A stretch of DNA of 34,015 nucleotides from Rhodospirillales bacterium (GTDB taxonomy: Bacteria; Pseudomonadota; Alphaproteobacteria; Acetobacterales; Acetobacteraceae): NCBI GenBank assembly GCA_947447625.1, contig CANFKS010000042.1, positions 1-34,015 of the forward strand. The letters run 5' to 3'. The position numbers were made by a program, and so were the translations under genes. Of this stretch, positions 24,153 to 31,498 are shown piece by piece (positions within the stretch are counted from its first letter, which is position 1; every line of letters begins with the position of its first letter). The notes beneath the pieces are model-generated. The model was not told the origin of the DNA, did not search any database, and saw nothing but the letters and a program-made list of their open reading frames with translations.

Positions 24153-25262
24153 TCAGCCGATGTCGAGCCGCCGGCTGGCGACTTCGGCGTCGACGAGGTC
24201 GAGCCCGAGGCCGGGAGCGTTCGGCACATGAAACAGGCCGTCGACCGGACGCGGCGGGTTGGCGAACACCGGATGGCGTCGGTTCGAGGGGTCATCGAGC
24301 TCGACCGGCTTGGTCGCCTGCAACTGTGCCGCCACCACATGCATGTTGGCCATATGTCCTATCGTCGGCTGCGTCTGGTGCGGCACCAGCTCGACGCCGT
24401 GGGCCTGGCACAGCGCGGCGCAGCGCATGAGCCCGGTGATGCCGCCCATTTTGACGATATCCGGCTGCACCATCGTCACCCCGGCCTCGATCAGGTCACG
24501 CACACCGGCGATGGTGTAGGTCTGCTCACCGGCTGACACGGTGATGTCGAGCCGGCGGGCCACCTCGCCCATTTCCCGGATATGGTAGTGCTGCACCGGT
24601 TCCTCGAACCACCAGAAGCCAAGTTCTTCAAGGGCGCGCCCGACGCGGATGGCGCCCCCGGTGGACAGGCCGTTGTTGGCATCGAAGGCGAGCGGGAAAT
24701 CGTCGCCCACCAGTTTGCGCACCGCGCGCGCCTTGGCGATGTCGCCCGTGATGTCGGTGTCCGGCTTCGTGCGGTCATTGTCGAAACGGATCTTGATCGC
24801 GGATGGCTTGTCCTTCAGGCGGTCCTCGACCACGCGCAGGACCTCGTCCACCGTGCGGGCGCCGTTGCCGCCGATGGACGCGTAGAACGGCAGTTCCGTG
24901 CGCCAGGCACCGCCGAGCAGCTTATAGATGGGTTGCCCGAGCAACTTGCCCTTGAGATCCCACAACGCGATGTCGAGAGCCGCCAGGGCGCCGCCGAGGG
25001 CGCCCTCGGGCCCGAGTTTCACCAGTTTGTGGATCAGCCGGTCATGGATCACCGAATGATCGAGCGGGTCGGCGCCGATAATGGCGCCAGCGATGTGGTG
25101 CTTGAGGATAATCAGGGAGGCAAGCCCGCCGGCCATCGGCGAGGCCTCGCCGATGCCGACCATGCCGTTGTCGGCATGCACGCGCAGGAAGGCGCCGCGC
25201 TTCTCGGGGGCGTCCCCCTTGGTCCATTCGATCTGGAAGGCTTCGATACCGGTGATTTTCAT
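24153..25262 (-). CDS. Mandelate racemase / muconate lactonizing-family dehydratase or racemase
   Basis: Enolase-superfamily enzyme (369 aa) that abstracts a proton alpha to a carboxylate, using Mg2+. Catalytic positions are visible: K157-x-R159 (AIKIRF), metal ligands D194 (AFDANN), E220 (WWFEEP) and E246 (SAGEQT), and the second base H295 (LVPHQT). This is the mandelate-racemase/sugar-acid-dehydratase layout. The N-terminal capping domain spans residues 1-125. ATG 25262 overlaps the upstream amidohydrolase stop (ATGA). The operon suggests dehydration of an aldonic/uronic-type acid released by the preceding lactonase-like enzyme; the specific acid cannot be read from the sequence. Confidence 0.92.
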   Translation of the reverse strand: MKITGIEAFQIEWTKGDAPEKRGAFLRVHADNGMVGIGEASPMAGGLASLIILKHHIAGAIIGADPLDHSVIHDRLIHKLVKLGPEGALGGALAALDIALWDLKGKLLGQPIYKLLGGAWRTELPFYASIGGNGARTVDEVLRVVEDRLKDKPSAIKIRFDNDRTKPDTDITGDIAKARAVRKLVGDDFPLAFDANNGLSTGGAIRVGRALEELGFWWFEEPVQHYHIREMGEVARRLDITVSAGEQTYTIAGVRDLIEAGVTMVQPDIVKMGGITGLMRCAALCQAHGVELVPHQTQPTIGHMANMHVVAAQLQATKPVELDDPSNRRHPVFANPPRPVDGLFHVPNAPGLGLDLVDAEVASRRLDIG

Positions 25263-26224
25263 GGAGTTTGGTTTCCCTGGTTCGCGATGCCGTTCTCGGC
25301 CATTTGCAACATGAATTCGCTGTAGCGCCCGCGCCGCTCCCCGCCCCAGGCCTCGTAGGCCAGCATGATCGGGCGGTGGCGCTCCTCGGAGAGATTGAGG
25401 CTCGGCGGGAACAGCCAGACATCCGCGTCGCGTTTGAGCGCCGTCACGTCCCATTCCGGGCTGAGCGGCCGCGGTGCGATGGGCTGGGCGAACAGCAGAC
25501 GATGGGCGTTGCCGTACCGGATCGCACGCAGGTCGGCCTCGGTCGGGTCGAGGCGCAGCACCCAGTCGAGGGTGGCGCGATAGGTCTCGTCGCGCCACAG
25601 CGCCACTGGCCACTCGCTGCCCCACAGCACCCGCCCCCAGCCGATCCGCGCCACCACCGCCGCGGCCCAGGCCTCCAGCGGCGTGTGGTTGAGGGCGCCA
25701 TGGCGGGTGAAGGCGACATGGAAGCGAGGATGATCGAAGAGCTGGCTGACGCCCGGATCCGCGCGCAGAAGCACCGGATCGGCCGGCCCGGCGAAATGGC
25801 CGGCGAGCACGAAACTATCCGGAAAGTCGCGAAGGAAATCGGCCAACGGCTCAGCCGCCACCCCCAATCCGTGCTCGCCCACCACCAGCGGGAACGCGCC
25901 GGCCTCCCCCAGGATGCCGAGCACATCGGGGTTCGCCGCAATAAATGCGGCGGGCAGGCGGATGCCAGAAAACCCGCTGGTGAGTTGGGCCCGAATCGAC
26001 GCGCGCACATGCTCGGGCGTGCGCCCGACCGGCATGCCGACGGCTCGGAAGCGATCGGGATACGCCACCAGGGCACGCGAGATCTCCAGCAGATCGGGGC
26101 AGGTCTCGGCGGTGCTGAGCAGGGCGGCGGAGACATTTTCCCGGTCCATCAGGCGCAGCATGTCCTCCAGCGCGAGGAAGCGCGGCAGGGCGACATGGGC
26201 GTAGGCGTCGATGATGGGCATCAT
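25259..26224 (-). CDS. Amidohydrolase-2-type (TIM-barrel, lactonase-like) protein with altered metal motifs
   Basis: Soluble barrel protein (321 aa) related to amidohydrolase-2/lactonase enzymes. The usual N-terminal D-x-H-x-H metal motif reads IDAYAHV, with Tyr in place of the first His. The usual C-terminal GSDWP reads GSEWPV, with Glu for the metal-ligand Asp. Other landmarks are conserved: FSGIRLP, LAGHFAG, HVAFTRHGA, GRVLWG. Residues about 240-321 form a C-terminal extension beyond the barrel. ATG 26224 overlaps the regulator stop; ATG 26221 is equally possible. By context it may open a lactone feeding the dehydratase, with an altered or lost metal centre. Confidence 0.85.
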   Translation of the reverse strand: MMPIIDAYAHVALPRFLALEDMLRLMDRENVSAALLSTAETCPDLLEISRALVAYPDRFRAVGMPVGRTPEHVRASIRAQLTSGFSGIRLPAAFIAANPDVLGILGEAGAFPLVVGEHGLGVAAEPLADFLRDFPDSFVLAGHFAGPADPVLLRADPGVSQLFDHPRFHVAFTRHGALNHTPLEAWAAAVVARIGWGRVLWGSEWPVALWRDETYRATLDWVLRLDPTEADLRAIRYGNAHRLLFAQPIAPRPLSPEWDVTALKRDADVWLFPPSLNLSEERHRPIMLAYEAWGGERRGRYSEFMLQMAENGIANQGNQTP

Positions 26225-26988
26225 ACGGAGACCTTTGCCCGGCGTGCCTGGGCGATGCGTTCGGGTTTGGGTGTCCATGTATCAAGCAGGCGGTTGACTG
26301 CGACGATGGCAGCCTCGGGGTCATGGGCCCGGATCGCCGCCAGCACCGCGGCGTGGTACGGCAGCGACATGGCCTGCCCCGCCACCACGCGTTCGGTGTC
26401 GTTGACCGCGTTGCCGTAGATCCCGATCACGATGACATCGATCAAACGGGCCAGGATGAAGTTATGCGTCGCCTCGAATATCGCGGCATGGAAGGCCCGG
26501 TCGGCCTCGGAATGTGCGACCGGATCACCGATGGTGGCGCACATCGCGGCGTAGGCGGCGGCGATGCGTTCAACCTCGTCGGGGGTCGAGTATTGCGCGG
26601 CACGGGCGGCGGCGGCGGGCTCGAGCACGCGGCGTACGTCGCGCAGTGCGTCCAGCACCGCCTGGCTCGGGCCGGTTTCGTAGTACCACACCATGACGTC
26701 GGGGTCGGTATGGTTCCAGTGCTTCTGGTCCCGCACTCGTGTGCCGGTCTTGGGCCGGATTTCAAGGAGACCCTTGGATGCCAGCGTCTTCATCGCCTCG
26801 CGGAAGGTGGTGCGGCTCACCTTGAAGCGGGCCACCAGATCATCCTCGTTCGGTAATGTCTCGCCGACCGCGAACGCACCGCCGACAATGCGTCGGCCGA
26901 TGTCGTGCACCAGCATACCGAACACCCCGCGCCGCGGCGTGGAGCCGTAGCGGCGGACGAAATCATCGAAAGGCGAGGAGACCAGCAC
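26221..26988 (-). CDS. GntR-family (FCD subfamily) transcriptional regulator
   Basis: DNA-binding regulator (255 aa). The winged helix-turn-helix lies at about residues 30-88, with LPNEDDLVARFKVSRTTFRE, MKTLASKGLLEIRPKTG and TRV. A C-terminal all-helical FCD domain follows, with AHSEADRAFHAAIFEATHN and YHAAVLAAIRAHDPEAA; FCD domains bind organic acids, often with a metal. It begins with GTG 26988 and has an AGGGAT site upstream. It heads the minus-strand operon (regulator, amidohydrolase, dehydratase, importer) and faces the CUT1 operon at 27138, so it probably controls both. Confidence 0.94.
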   Translation of the reverse strand: MLVSSPFDDFVRRYGSTPRRGVFGMLVHDIGRRIVGGAFAVGETLPNEDDLVARFKVSRTTFREAMKTLASKGLLEIRPKTGTRVRDQKHWNHTDPDVMVWYYETGPSQAVLDALRDVRRVLEPAAAARAAQYSTPDEVERIAAAYAAMCATIGDPVAHSEADRAFHAAIFEATHNFILARLIDVIVIGIYGNAVNDTERVVAGQAMSLPYHAAVLAAIRAHDPEAAIVAVNRLLDTWTPKPERIAQARRAKVSV

Positions 26989-27137
26989 CGTTTCGCGTTA
27001 TCCCTTGGGTTGTCATACACCCCGGTTCGAGTGCCCATAGATGTTTTCATACGATGATTGACAAGGCAACCCACGCCAACGAATGATTGCTCCCAGCAAG
27101 GCGGCACAGCCTGCGGCAATAGGTGGAGGATCGGCCC
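26989..27137. promoter_or_regulatory. Divergent promoter region with candidate GntR operator
   Basis: This 149-bp region lies between the GntR gene and the plus-strand CUT1 operon. A sigma70-like plus-strand promoter is visible: TTGACA (27058-27063), an 18-bp spacer, AATGAT (27082-27087). Directly before the -35 is TCATACGATGA (27047-27057), a short palindrome with TCAT/ATGA arms suited to a small GntR dimer. A TTGTCA at 27010-27015 mirrors TGACAA at 27059-27064. A GGAGGAT ribosome-binding site precedes ATG 27138. Operator assignment is inference from position. Confidence 0.5.
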
Positions 27138-28454
27138 ATGGACACCAGACAGCCCCGGCTTGGCGGCTCGGTTGCGCGTCGCGCGGTGCTCGCCGGCGCC
27201 CTTGCTGCCCTTCCCTTCGCGTCCCGCGCCGCGCCACCGCCGCCGCCCGTCCAGCCATTCACGCTGCGCTTCGCCACCAACTACGCGGGCGTCCACCCGA
27301 TGGCCAAGGTGGTCCGCGGCCTGATCGACATCTTCATGAAGGACTACCCGACCATCACGGTCGCGGTCGAGGAAACCCCGGGCAACGACCATCAAACCAA
27401 GATCAAGCTCGACGCCAGTTCCGACCGGATGCCGGACGTCTTCAACTACTGGCGCCTCGACCCCGGCTTCGGCCTCGACCAGATCGCCCGTGCCGGCAAG
27501 GTCGCCGATCTCACCGAATGGACCAGGTCCGACCCGGCATTCCAGAACCTTTTCGATGACTATTCATGGAAAACCGCATCGCTCGACGGCAAGACCTATG
27601 GCGTGCCGGCGATCATGTTCTACGTCGAATTCCTCGCCAACCGGGCAGTGTTCGCCCGCGCCGGGGTGCCGCTGCCCACCGACTGGAACAGCCTGCTCGC
27701 CGCGGTCCGCGCGCTCAAGGCCAAGGGCGAACTGCCCTGGGCCATCTCGATCGGCAACGACAGCCAGGGCGGCCGGATCTACAACTATGTGGTCAACCGC
27801 ATGGTCGGCAATCCGCGGGCGCTGCGCATGCATTCGGGCCAGGAGCCCATCAACGTGCCCGAAATGGTCGCAGCCGCGACCATGCTGCGGGACCTGGTGG
27901 TCGGTTTCACCCCGTCCGACGCCATCTCCATCAACAACGACGCGGTCTACGCCAAATACGTCAACACCGGCCGTGGCGCCCTGATGATCGACGGCTCCTG
28001 GATCACGCCCACCATCAAGCCGGAGGTGTTGGAGAACATCGACGTGCTGCCCTTCCCGCTGCTCCCCGGCGGTGCGCAGACCGAGCGCAATGTCGAGCGG
28101 GACCTGACCTCGCTGTGGTACGCCGGCGCCAAGCCGATGCGCGACGACGCCCGCCGGCCCTACATCCAGGAACTCATCCGCCGGCTGTCCTCACGCGAGG
28201 CCGAGAAGCGCTACGCCGAGGACGCCAAGCAGCAAATCCCGGCCCTCGGCGTCAATGTCGACGAGACCAAGTATGGCCGGGTGGCACTTGCCGCCCAGAC
28301 CATGGCGCTCTCGGTGCCGGCGAATAAATGGATCCCCTCGGTACTGAAGCCGACGCAGCGCTCGAAGTTCGAGCCCCTGCTCGGCGAATTCCTCTCCGGC
28401 GACCACACGCCCGAGGCCTTTGTCGCCCGCCTCGCCGCCATTTTCGGCACCTGA
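27138..28454 (+). CDS. Family-1 (carbohydrate) solute-binding protein (second CUT1 system)
   Basis: Periplasmic binding protein (438 aa). Residues 1-32 form a signal peptide (VARRAVLAGALAALPFASRA), then a proline-rich linker. The mature part shows family-1 features: IKLDASSDRMPDVFNYW, GKTYGVPAIMFYVEFLANRA, LPTDWNSLLAAVRALKAKGE, and GRGALMIDGSWITP. ATG 27138 has a GGAGGAT site; a GTG at 27123 would add five residues. It is first of four plus-strand genes (binding protein, two permeases, aldo/keto reductase). The binding protein, typical of sugars or polyols, fits with the reductase acting on an aldose. Confidence 0.93.
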   Translation: MDTRQPRLGGSVARRAVLAGALAALPFASRAAPPPPPVQPFTLRFATNYAGVHPMAKVVRGLIDIFMKDYPTITVAVEETPGNDHQTKIKLDASSDRMPDVFNYWRLDPGFGLDQIARAGKVADLTEWTRSDPAFQNLFDDYSWKTASLDGKTYGVPAIMFYVEFLANRAVFARAGVPLPTDWNSLLAAVRALKAKGELPWAISIGNDSQGGRIYNYVVNRMVGNPRALRMHSGQEPINVPEMVAAATMLRDLVVGFTPSDAISINNDAVYAKYVNTGRGALMIDGSWITPTIKPEVLENIDVLPFPLLPGGAQTERNVERDLTSLWYAGAKPMRDDARRPYIQELIRRLSSREAEKRYAEDAKQQIPALGVNVDETKYGRVALAAQTMALSVPANKWIPSVLKPTQRSKFEPLLGEFLSGDHTPEAFVARLAAIFGT

Positions 28455-28463
28455 ACGGCGCGG

Positions 28464-29336
28464 ATGGGAACGCTGCGATTCCGACCGGGGGTGTTGCTTT
28501 TCATGCTGCCCGCGGTCCTGTTGTACGGTGTGTTCTTTCTCCTCCCCTTCGCCCGCACGGTGGCGGCCAGCGTCTACGAGTGGAACGGGATGGACGAGGC
28601 GGTGTTCGTCGGCTTAGGCAACTATGCCGAATTGGCGCGCGATGTCTTGTTCCGCACCGGCTTCGCCCGCGTCGGCCTGTGGGCGGCGGCGGCGGTGCTG
28701 CTGAAGGTCGGCATCGCGCTGCTGCTGGCGACGGCGCTCCGGGAGCGCATCCCCGGCAGCCGCTTTTTCGAGGGTGCGTTCTTCGTCCCGGTGGTGATTT
28801 CATCGGCCGCCATCAGCCTTTTGTTCATCCTGCTATATGACCCCGATATCGGTCTGGTGAACGCGGCCCTGCGCGCCATCGGCCTCGGCGACTACGCCCG
28901 CGCCTGGCTCGCCGATCGCAACACCGCGCTCTACGCCGTGATCGCGGTGCCGATCTGGCACACCATCGGCTACTTCTTCGTGATCCTGCTTGCCGCCCAG
29001 CGCGATATCCCGCGCGAATTCTACGAGGCCGCCCGCATCGATGGCGCCGGCGCCCGCGCCACCTTCACCCACATCACCGTGCCCTCGTTATGGCCGGTGC
29101 TGACGGTGTGCGCGGTGCTCGCCGTGACCGCCGCGTTGAAAAGCTTCGACTATGTCTTCGTGATGACCCGCGGCGGGCCAGGCACGGCCACCGAAGTGCC
29201 GGTGACGACGATGTACAAGACCATCTTCGTCAATCTGCAGATCGGCTACGGCGCCGCGATGGCAACCACCATCTTCAGCGTCGCATTGGTGGCGACGCTC
29301 GCGATCCGCCGCGTGACCCGGTTCGGGCGCATCTGA
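28464..29336 (+). CDS. CUT1 ABC transporter permease (MalF/UgpA-like, second system)
   Basis: Inner-membrane permease (290 aa, normal length). TM1 lies at about residues 10-30, followed by SVYEWNGMDEAVFVGLGNY, typical of UgpA-type permeases. The coupling loop EAARIDGAGARATFTHITVP is C-terminal to the midpoint, followed by SFDYVFVMTRGGPGTATEV. It starts 9 bp after the binding-protein stop and ends in a TGATG overlap with the next permease. Confidence 0.95.
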   Translation: MGTLRFRPGVLLFMLPAVLLYGVFFLLPFARTVAASVYEWNGMDEAVFVGLGNYAELARDVLFRTGFARVGLWAAAAVLLKVGIALLLATALRERIPGSRFFEGAFFVPVVISSAAISLLFILLYDPDIGLVNAALRAIGLGDYARAWLADRNTALYAVIAVPIWHTIGYFFVILLAAQRDIPREFYEAARIDGAGARATFTHITVPSLWPVLTVCAVLAVTAALKSFDYVFVMTRGGPGTATEVPVTTMYKTIFVNLQIGYGAAMATTIFSVALVATLAIRRVTRFGRI

Positions 29337-30148
29337 TGTCCCGGGTACTGCTCTACGGCGTGCTGAGCGCCCATGCGCTGCTGACGTTGTTTCCGTTCCT
29401 GTGGGTGCTCAGCAATGCGTTCCGCGAGAGCGACGCCATTCTCACCAGCCTCACGCTGTGGCCGGAGCATTTCGACGGGGCAAATTTCCTGAACCTGATG
29501 CGCACCACCAACATCCCGCGCGCCTTCTGGAATTCCGTGAGCATCACCGCCGCCAGCCTGGCGATGCTGATGGCCACCGCCGTGCCACTGGCCTTCGCCA
29601 TCGCGCGCTTCCGCTTCCGCCTCGCCGAGTGCGTCTACGTCTTCTTCGCCCTCGCTGTCCTGGTGCCCGCCGTCTCCGTCCTGCCGATGACCTTCCGGCT
29701 GTTCAATGACCTCGGACTGCTCGGCACCAAGTACGGCATCGCCCTCATCTACGCGACCGAGCAACTGCCGATCTCGGTGTTCCTGCTGGTCACCTTCATG
29801 CGGGCCATTCCGCACGAGCTCGACGAAGCCGCCCTCATCGATGGCTGCGACCTCAGCGACCTGTTCCTGCGGGTCGTCCTGCCGCTCAGCCGCAACGGCA
29901 TCGTCACCGTGCTGATCCTGGCGTTCGTCGCTATCTGGAACGACTACCTCACCGCCCTGGTCCTGCTGCCGGACCAGCAGAACCGCACCCTCTCGGTCGC
30001 CCTGGCGTTCGCCAAGGACGAATACCGGGTGGACTACGGGATGATGTCAGCGGCCATCGTATTCGCGGTGGCGCCGATGCTGCTGCTCTATCTTGTGCTG
30101 AAGGAGCGCATCGCAACAGGCATGGCCGCGGGTGCGGTCAAAGGCTGA
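29336..30148 (+). CDS. CUT1 ABC transporter permease (MalG-like, second system)
   Basis: Inner-membrane permease (270 aa, standard MalG length, unlike the 407-aa one at 11511). TM1 at about residues 7-27; the coupling loop DEAALIDGCDLSDLFLRVVL; then WNDYLTALVLLPDQQNRTL; C-terminal GMAAGAVKG. The ATG shares its A with the TGA of the preceding gene. No ATPase gene follows: the next gene is an aldo/keto reductase, so the transporter must use an ATPase encoded elsewhere. Confidence 0.95.
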   Translation: MSRVLLYGVLSAHALLTLFPFLWVLSNAFRESDAILTSLTLWPEHFDGANFLNLMRTTNIPRAFWNSVSITAASLAMLMATAVPLAFAIARFRFRLAECVYVFFALAVLVPAVSVLPMTFRLFNDLGLLGTKYGIALIYATEQLPISVFLLVTFMRAIPHELDEAALIDGCDLSDLFLRVVLPLSRNGIVTVLILAFVAIWNDYLTALVLLPDQQNRTLSVALAFAKDEYRVDYGMMSAAIVFAVAPMLLLYLVLKERIATGMAAGAVKG

Positions 30149-30165
30149 ACCTCAAGGAAACCGCC

Positions 30166-31017
30166 ATGTACACCACGTTCCCACGCACCGAGGCCACGGT
30201 CAGCCGCCTCGGCTACGGCGGCGCCGCCATCGGCCTCACCAACTATCTCGAACACTTCGACGCCCAAGCCCGACGCGCGGCCTCCATCGCCACCGTGCGT
30301 CAGGCAGCGGATGCCGGTGTCACCTATTTCGACACCGCGCCCGGCTACGGCAACGGCCTCTCCGAGGAGATTTTCGGCGAGGCGCTCGAAGGCCGCGCCG
30401 GCATCACCATCGCCACCAAAGTGAAGGCCGAACCGGGAATCGACGTGCGCGCCTCGCTCGAAGCCAGCCTCGCCCGCCTGCGCCGCCCCCGCATCGACCT
30501 GCTGCAAATCCACGGCACCAGCATCGATGCGGAAACCTGCCGCGCCATCCTTGCCCCCGGCGGCATGGCCGAACAAATGCGCGCTCTGCGTGAGGAAGGT
30601 CTGATCGCCGCCGTCGGCTTCACCTCGGAGGACAACAACGCTGCGGTGTATGATCTCATCGAGCACGCCGGTTTCGACACCATGCAGATCGCCTACAACC
30701 TTTTGCTCCAGCATCCGTACGAGCCGACCCGCCCGTTCGGCAGCCTGTTCGCCGCCAAGGCCAAGGGCATGTTCACGGTGACCATGCGCACGATCACCTC
30801 CAGCATCTTCCAGCGCTGGGTCCGCATGGCCAACCCCGCCGACACCTTCGACTACACCGGCGCCCTGATTCAGTTCGTGCTGTCCAACAAACTCATCGAC
30901 GTCGCCCTGGTCGGGATGCGCACAGGCGAGGATGTCGCCTCGAGCGTCCACGAATGGCGCAGCACCGGTGGGCGCATTGACGTCGAAGCCCTTTGGGGCC
31001 GCTACGTTAGACCTTAG
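30166..31017 (+). CDS. Aldo/keto reductase (sugar dehydrogenase-like)
   Basis: Soluble NAD(P)-dependent oxidoreductase (283 aa) of the AKR superfamily. The catalytic tetrad is complete: D56 and Y61 in FDTAPGYG, K85 in ATKVK and H116 in LLQIHG. The length is somewhat shorter than the 310-330 aa of typical members. An ATG at 30166 with an AAGGAAA-like site lies 17 bp after the permease stop. As the last gene of the CUT1 operon it probably oxidises the imported aldose to a lactone or reduces a keto-sugar. A lactone product would suit the lactonase-like and dehydratase genes of the divergent operon. It is not a copy of the decayed reductase at 20340-20741. Confidence 0.9.
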   Translation: MYTTFPRTEATVSRLGYGGAAIGLTNYLEHFDAQARRAASIATVRQAADAGVTYFDTAPGYGNGLSEEIFGEALEGRAGITIATKVKAEPGIDVRASLEASLARLRRPRIDLLQIHGTSIDAETCRAILAPGGMAEQMRALREEGLIAAVGFTSEDNNAAVYDLIEHAGFDTMQIAYNLLLQHPYEPTRPFGSLFAAKAKGMFTVTMRTITSSIFQRWVRMANPADTFDYTGALIQFVLSNKLIDVALVGMRTGEDVASSVHEWRSTGGRIDVEALWGRYVRP

Positions 31018-31195
31018 TTGGGGCTCAGGAGTATCATCCGCCTGAGAACTTCGATCGCGTGCCTGATCAAGCAACCCTGCTGAAGAACATGACCAACGAT
31101 CGAAAGACCGCGACGCAGGGACCATATAGCGGCGCTCACTGCGAAGGCGAAGGACGCCCCCTCCTCGGCCCCAGGTTTGGGGGCACTACGTATCA
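31018..31195. other. Intergenic stretch with no recognisable gene
   Basis: Downstream of the aldo/keto reductase there is no clear terminator. Short open frames on both strands show no domain pattern or ribosome-binding site. It abuts the recombinase remnant on the right and may be part of the same insertion scar. Confidence 0.4.
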
Positions 31196-31456
31196 TCAAT
31201 CCAGCGCCGCCCTCTGCTCCCCCCACTCCACCGGAAACCCCGCCCGGAGCAGGTGCACCCCGAGTTCCGCCGGCTGCCAACCATCCAGAACCGCCTCTGC
31301 GATATCCGATACCAGCAACGTCAGCATCAGGATGCGCCCGAGATAACCCTGGTCCAGCTTCTCCGCCGTGGTCAAATCGCCCCTGTTACAGACAATCCGC
31401 TTCCTGGGTGGGATCGTTAACGTTGTGGCTGCCACCCCAGAACATGCCAATCGCAT
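31196..31456 (-). pseudogene. Remnant of a site-specific recombinase C-terminal region
   Basis: The minus-strand frame reads AEKLDQGYLGRILMLTLL, then DIAEAVLDGWQPAEL and GFPVEWGEQRAAL. This is the pattern at the C-terminal end of large serine recombinases and their accessory proteins in alphaproteobacteria (AEKI/LxxxYLxRxLRLTLLAPDIVEAILDGRQP in the usual form). Upstream, PRKRIV resembles an earlier part of the same protein joined by a deletion. The catalytic domain is absent. I treat it as a degraded relic of an integrating element; family recognition is from memory of the motif. Confidence 0.65.
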
Positions 31457-31498
31457 ATCCTGGCCCTGGCGGCGAAACCCGGTTCGGTAGGGGTTGGA

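Noticed and set aside
22631-24430. Plus-strand frame of 599 codons
   Set aside because: It is antisense to the family-5 binding protein and has low-complexity, His/Arg/Glu-rich content without motifs.
31014-31280. Minus-strand 88-codon frame after the aldo/keto reductase
   Set aside because: It overlaps the recombinase relic in another frame, starts with a Gly/Ala-rich stretch and shows no recognisable family.
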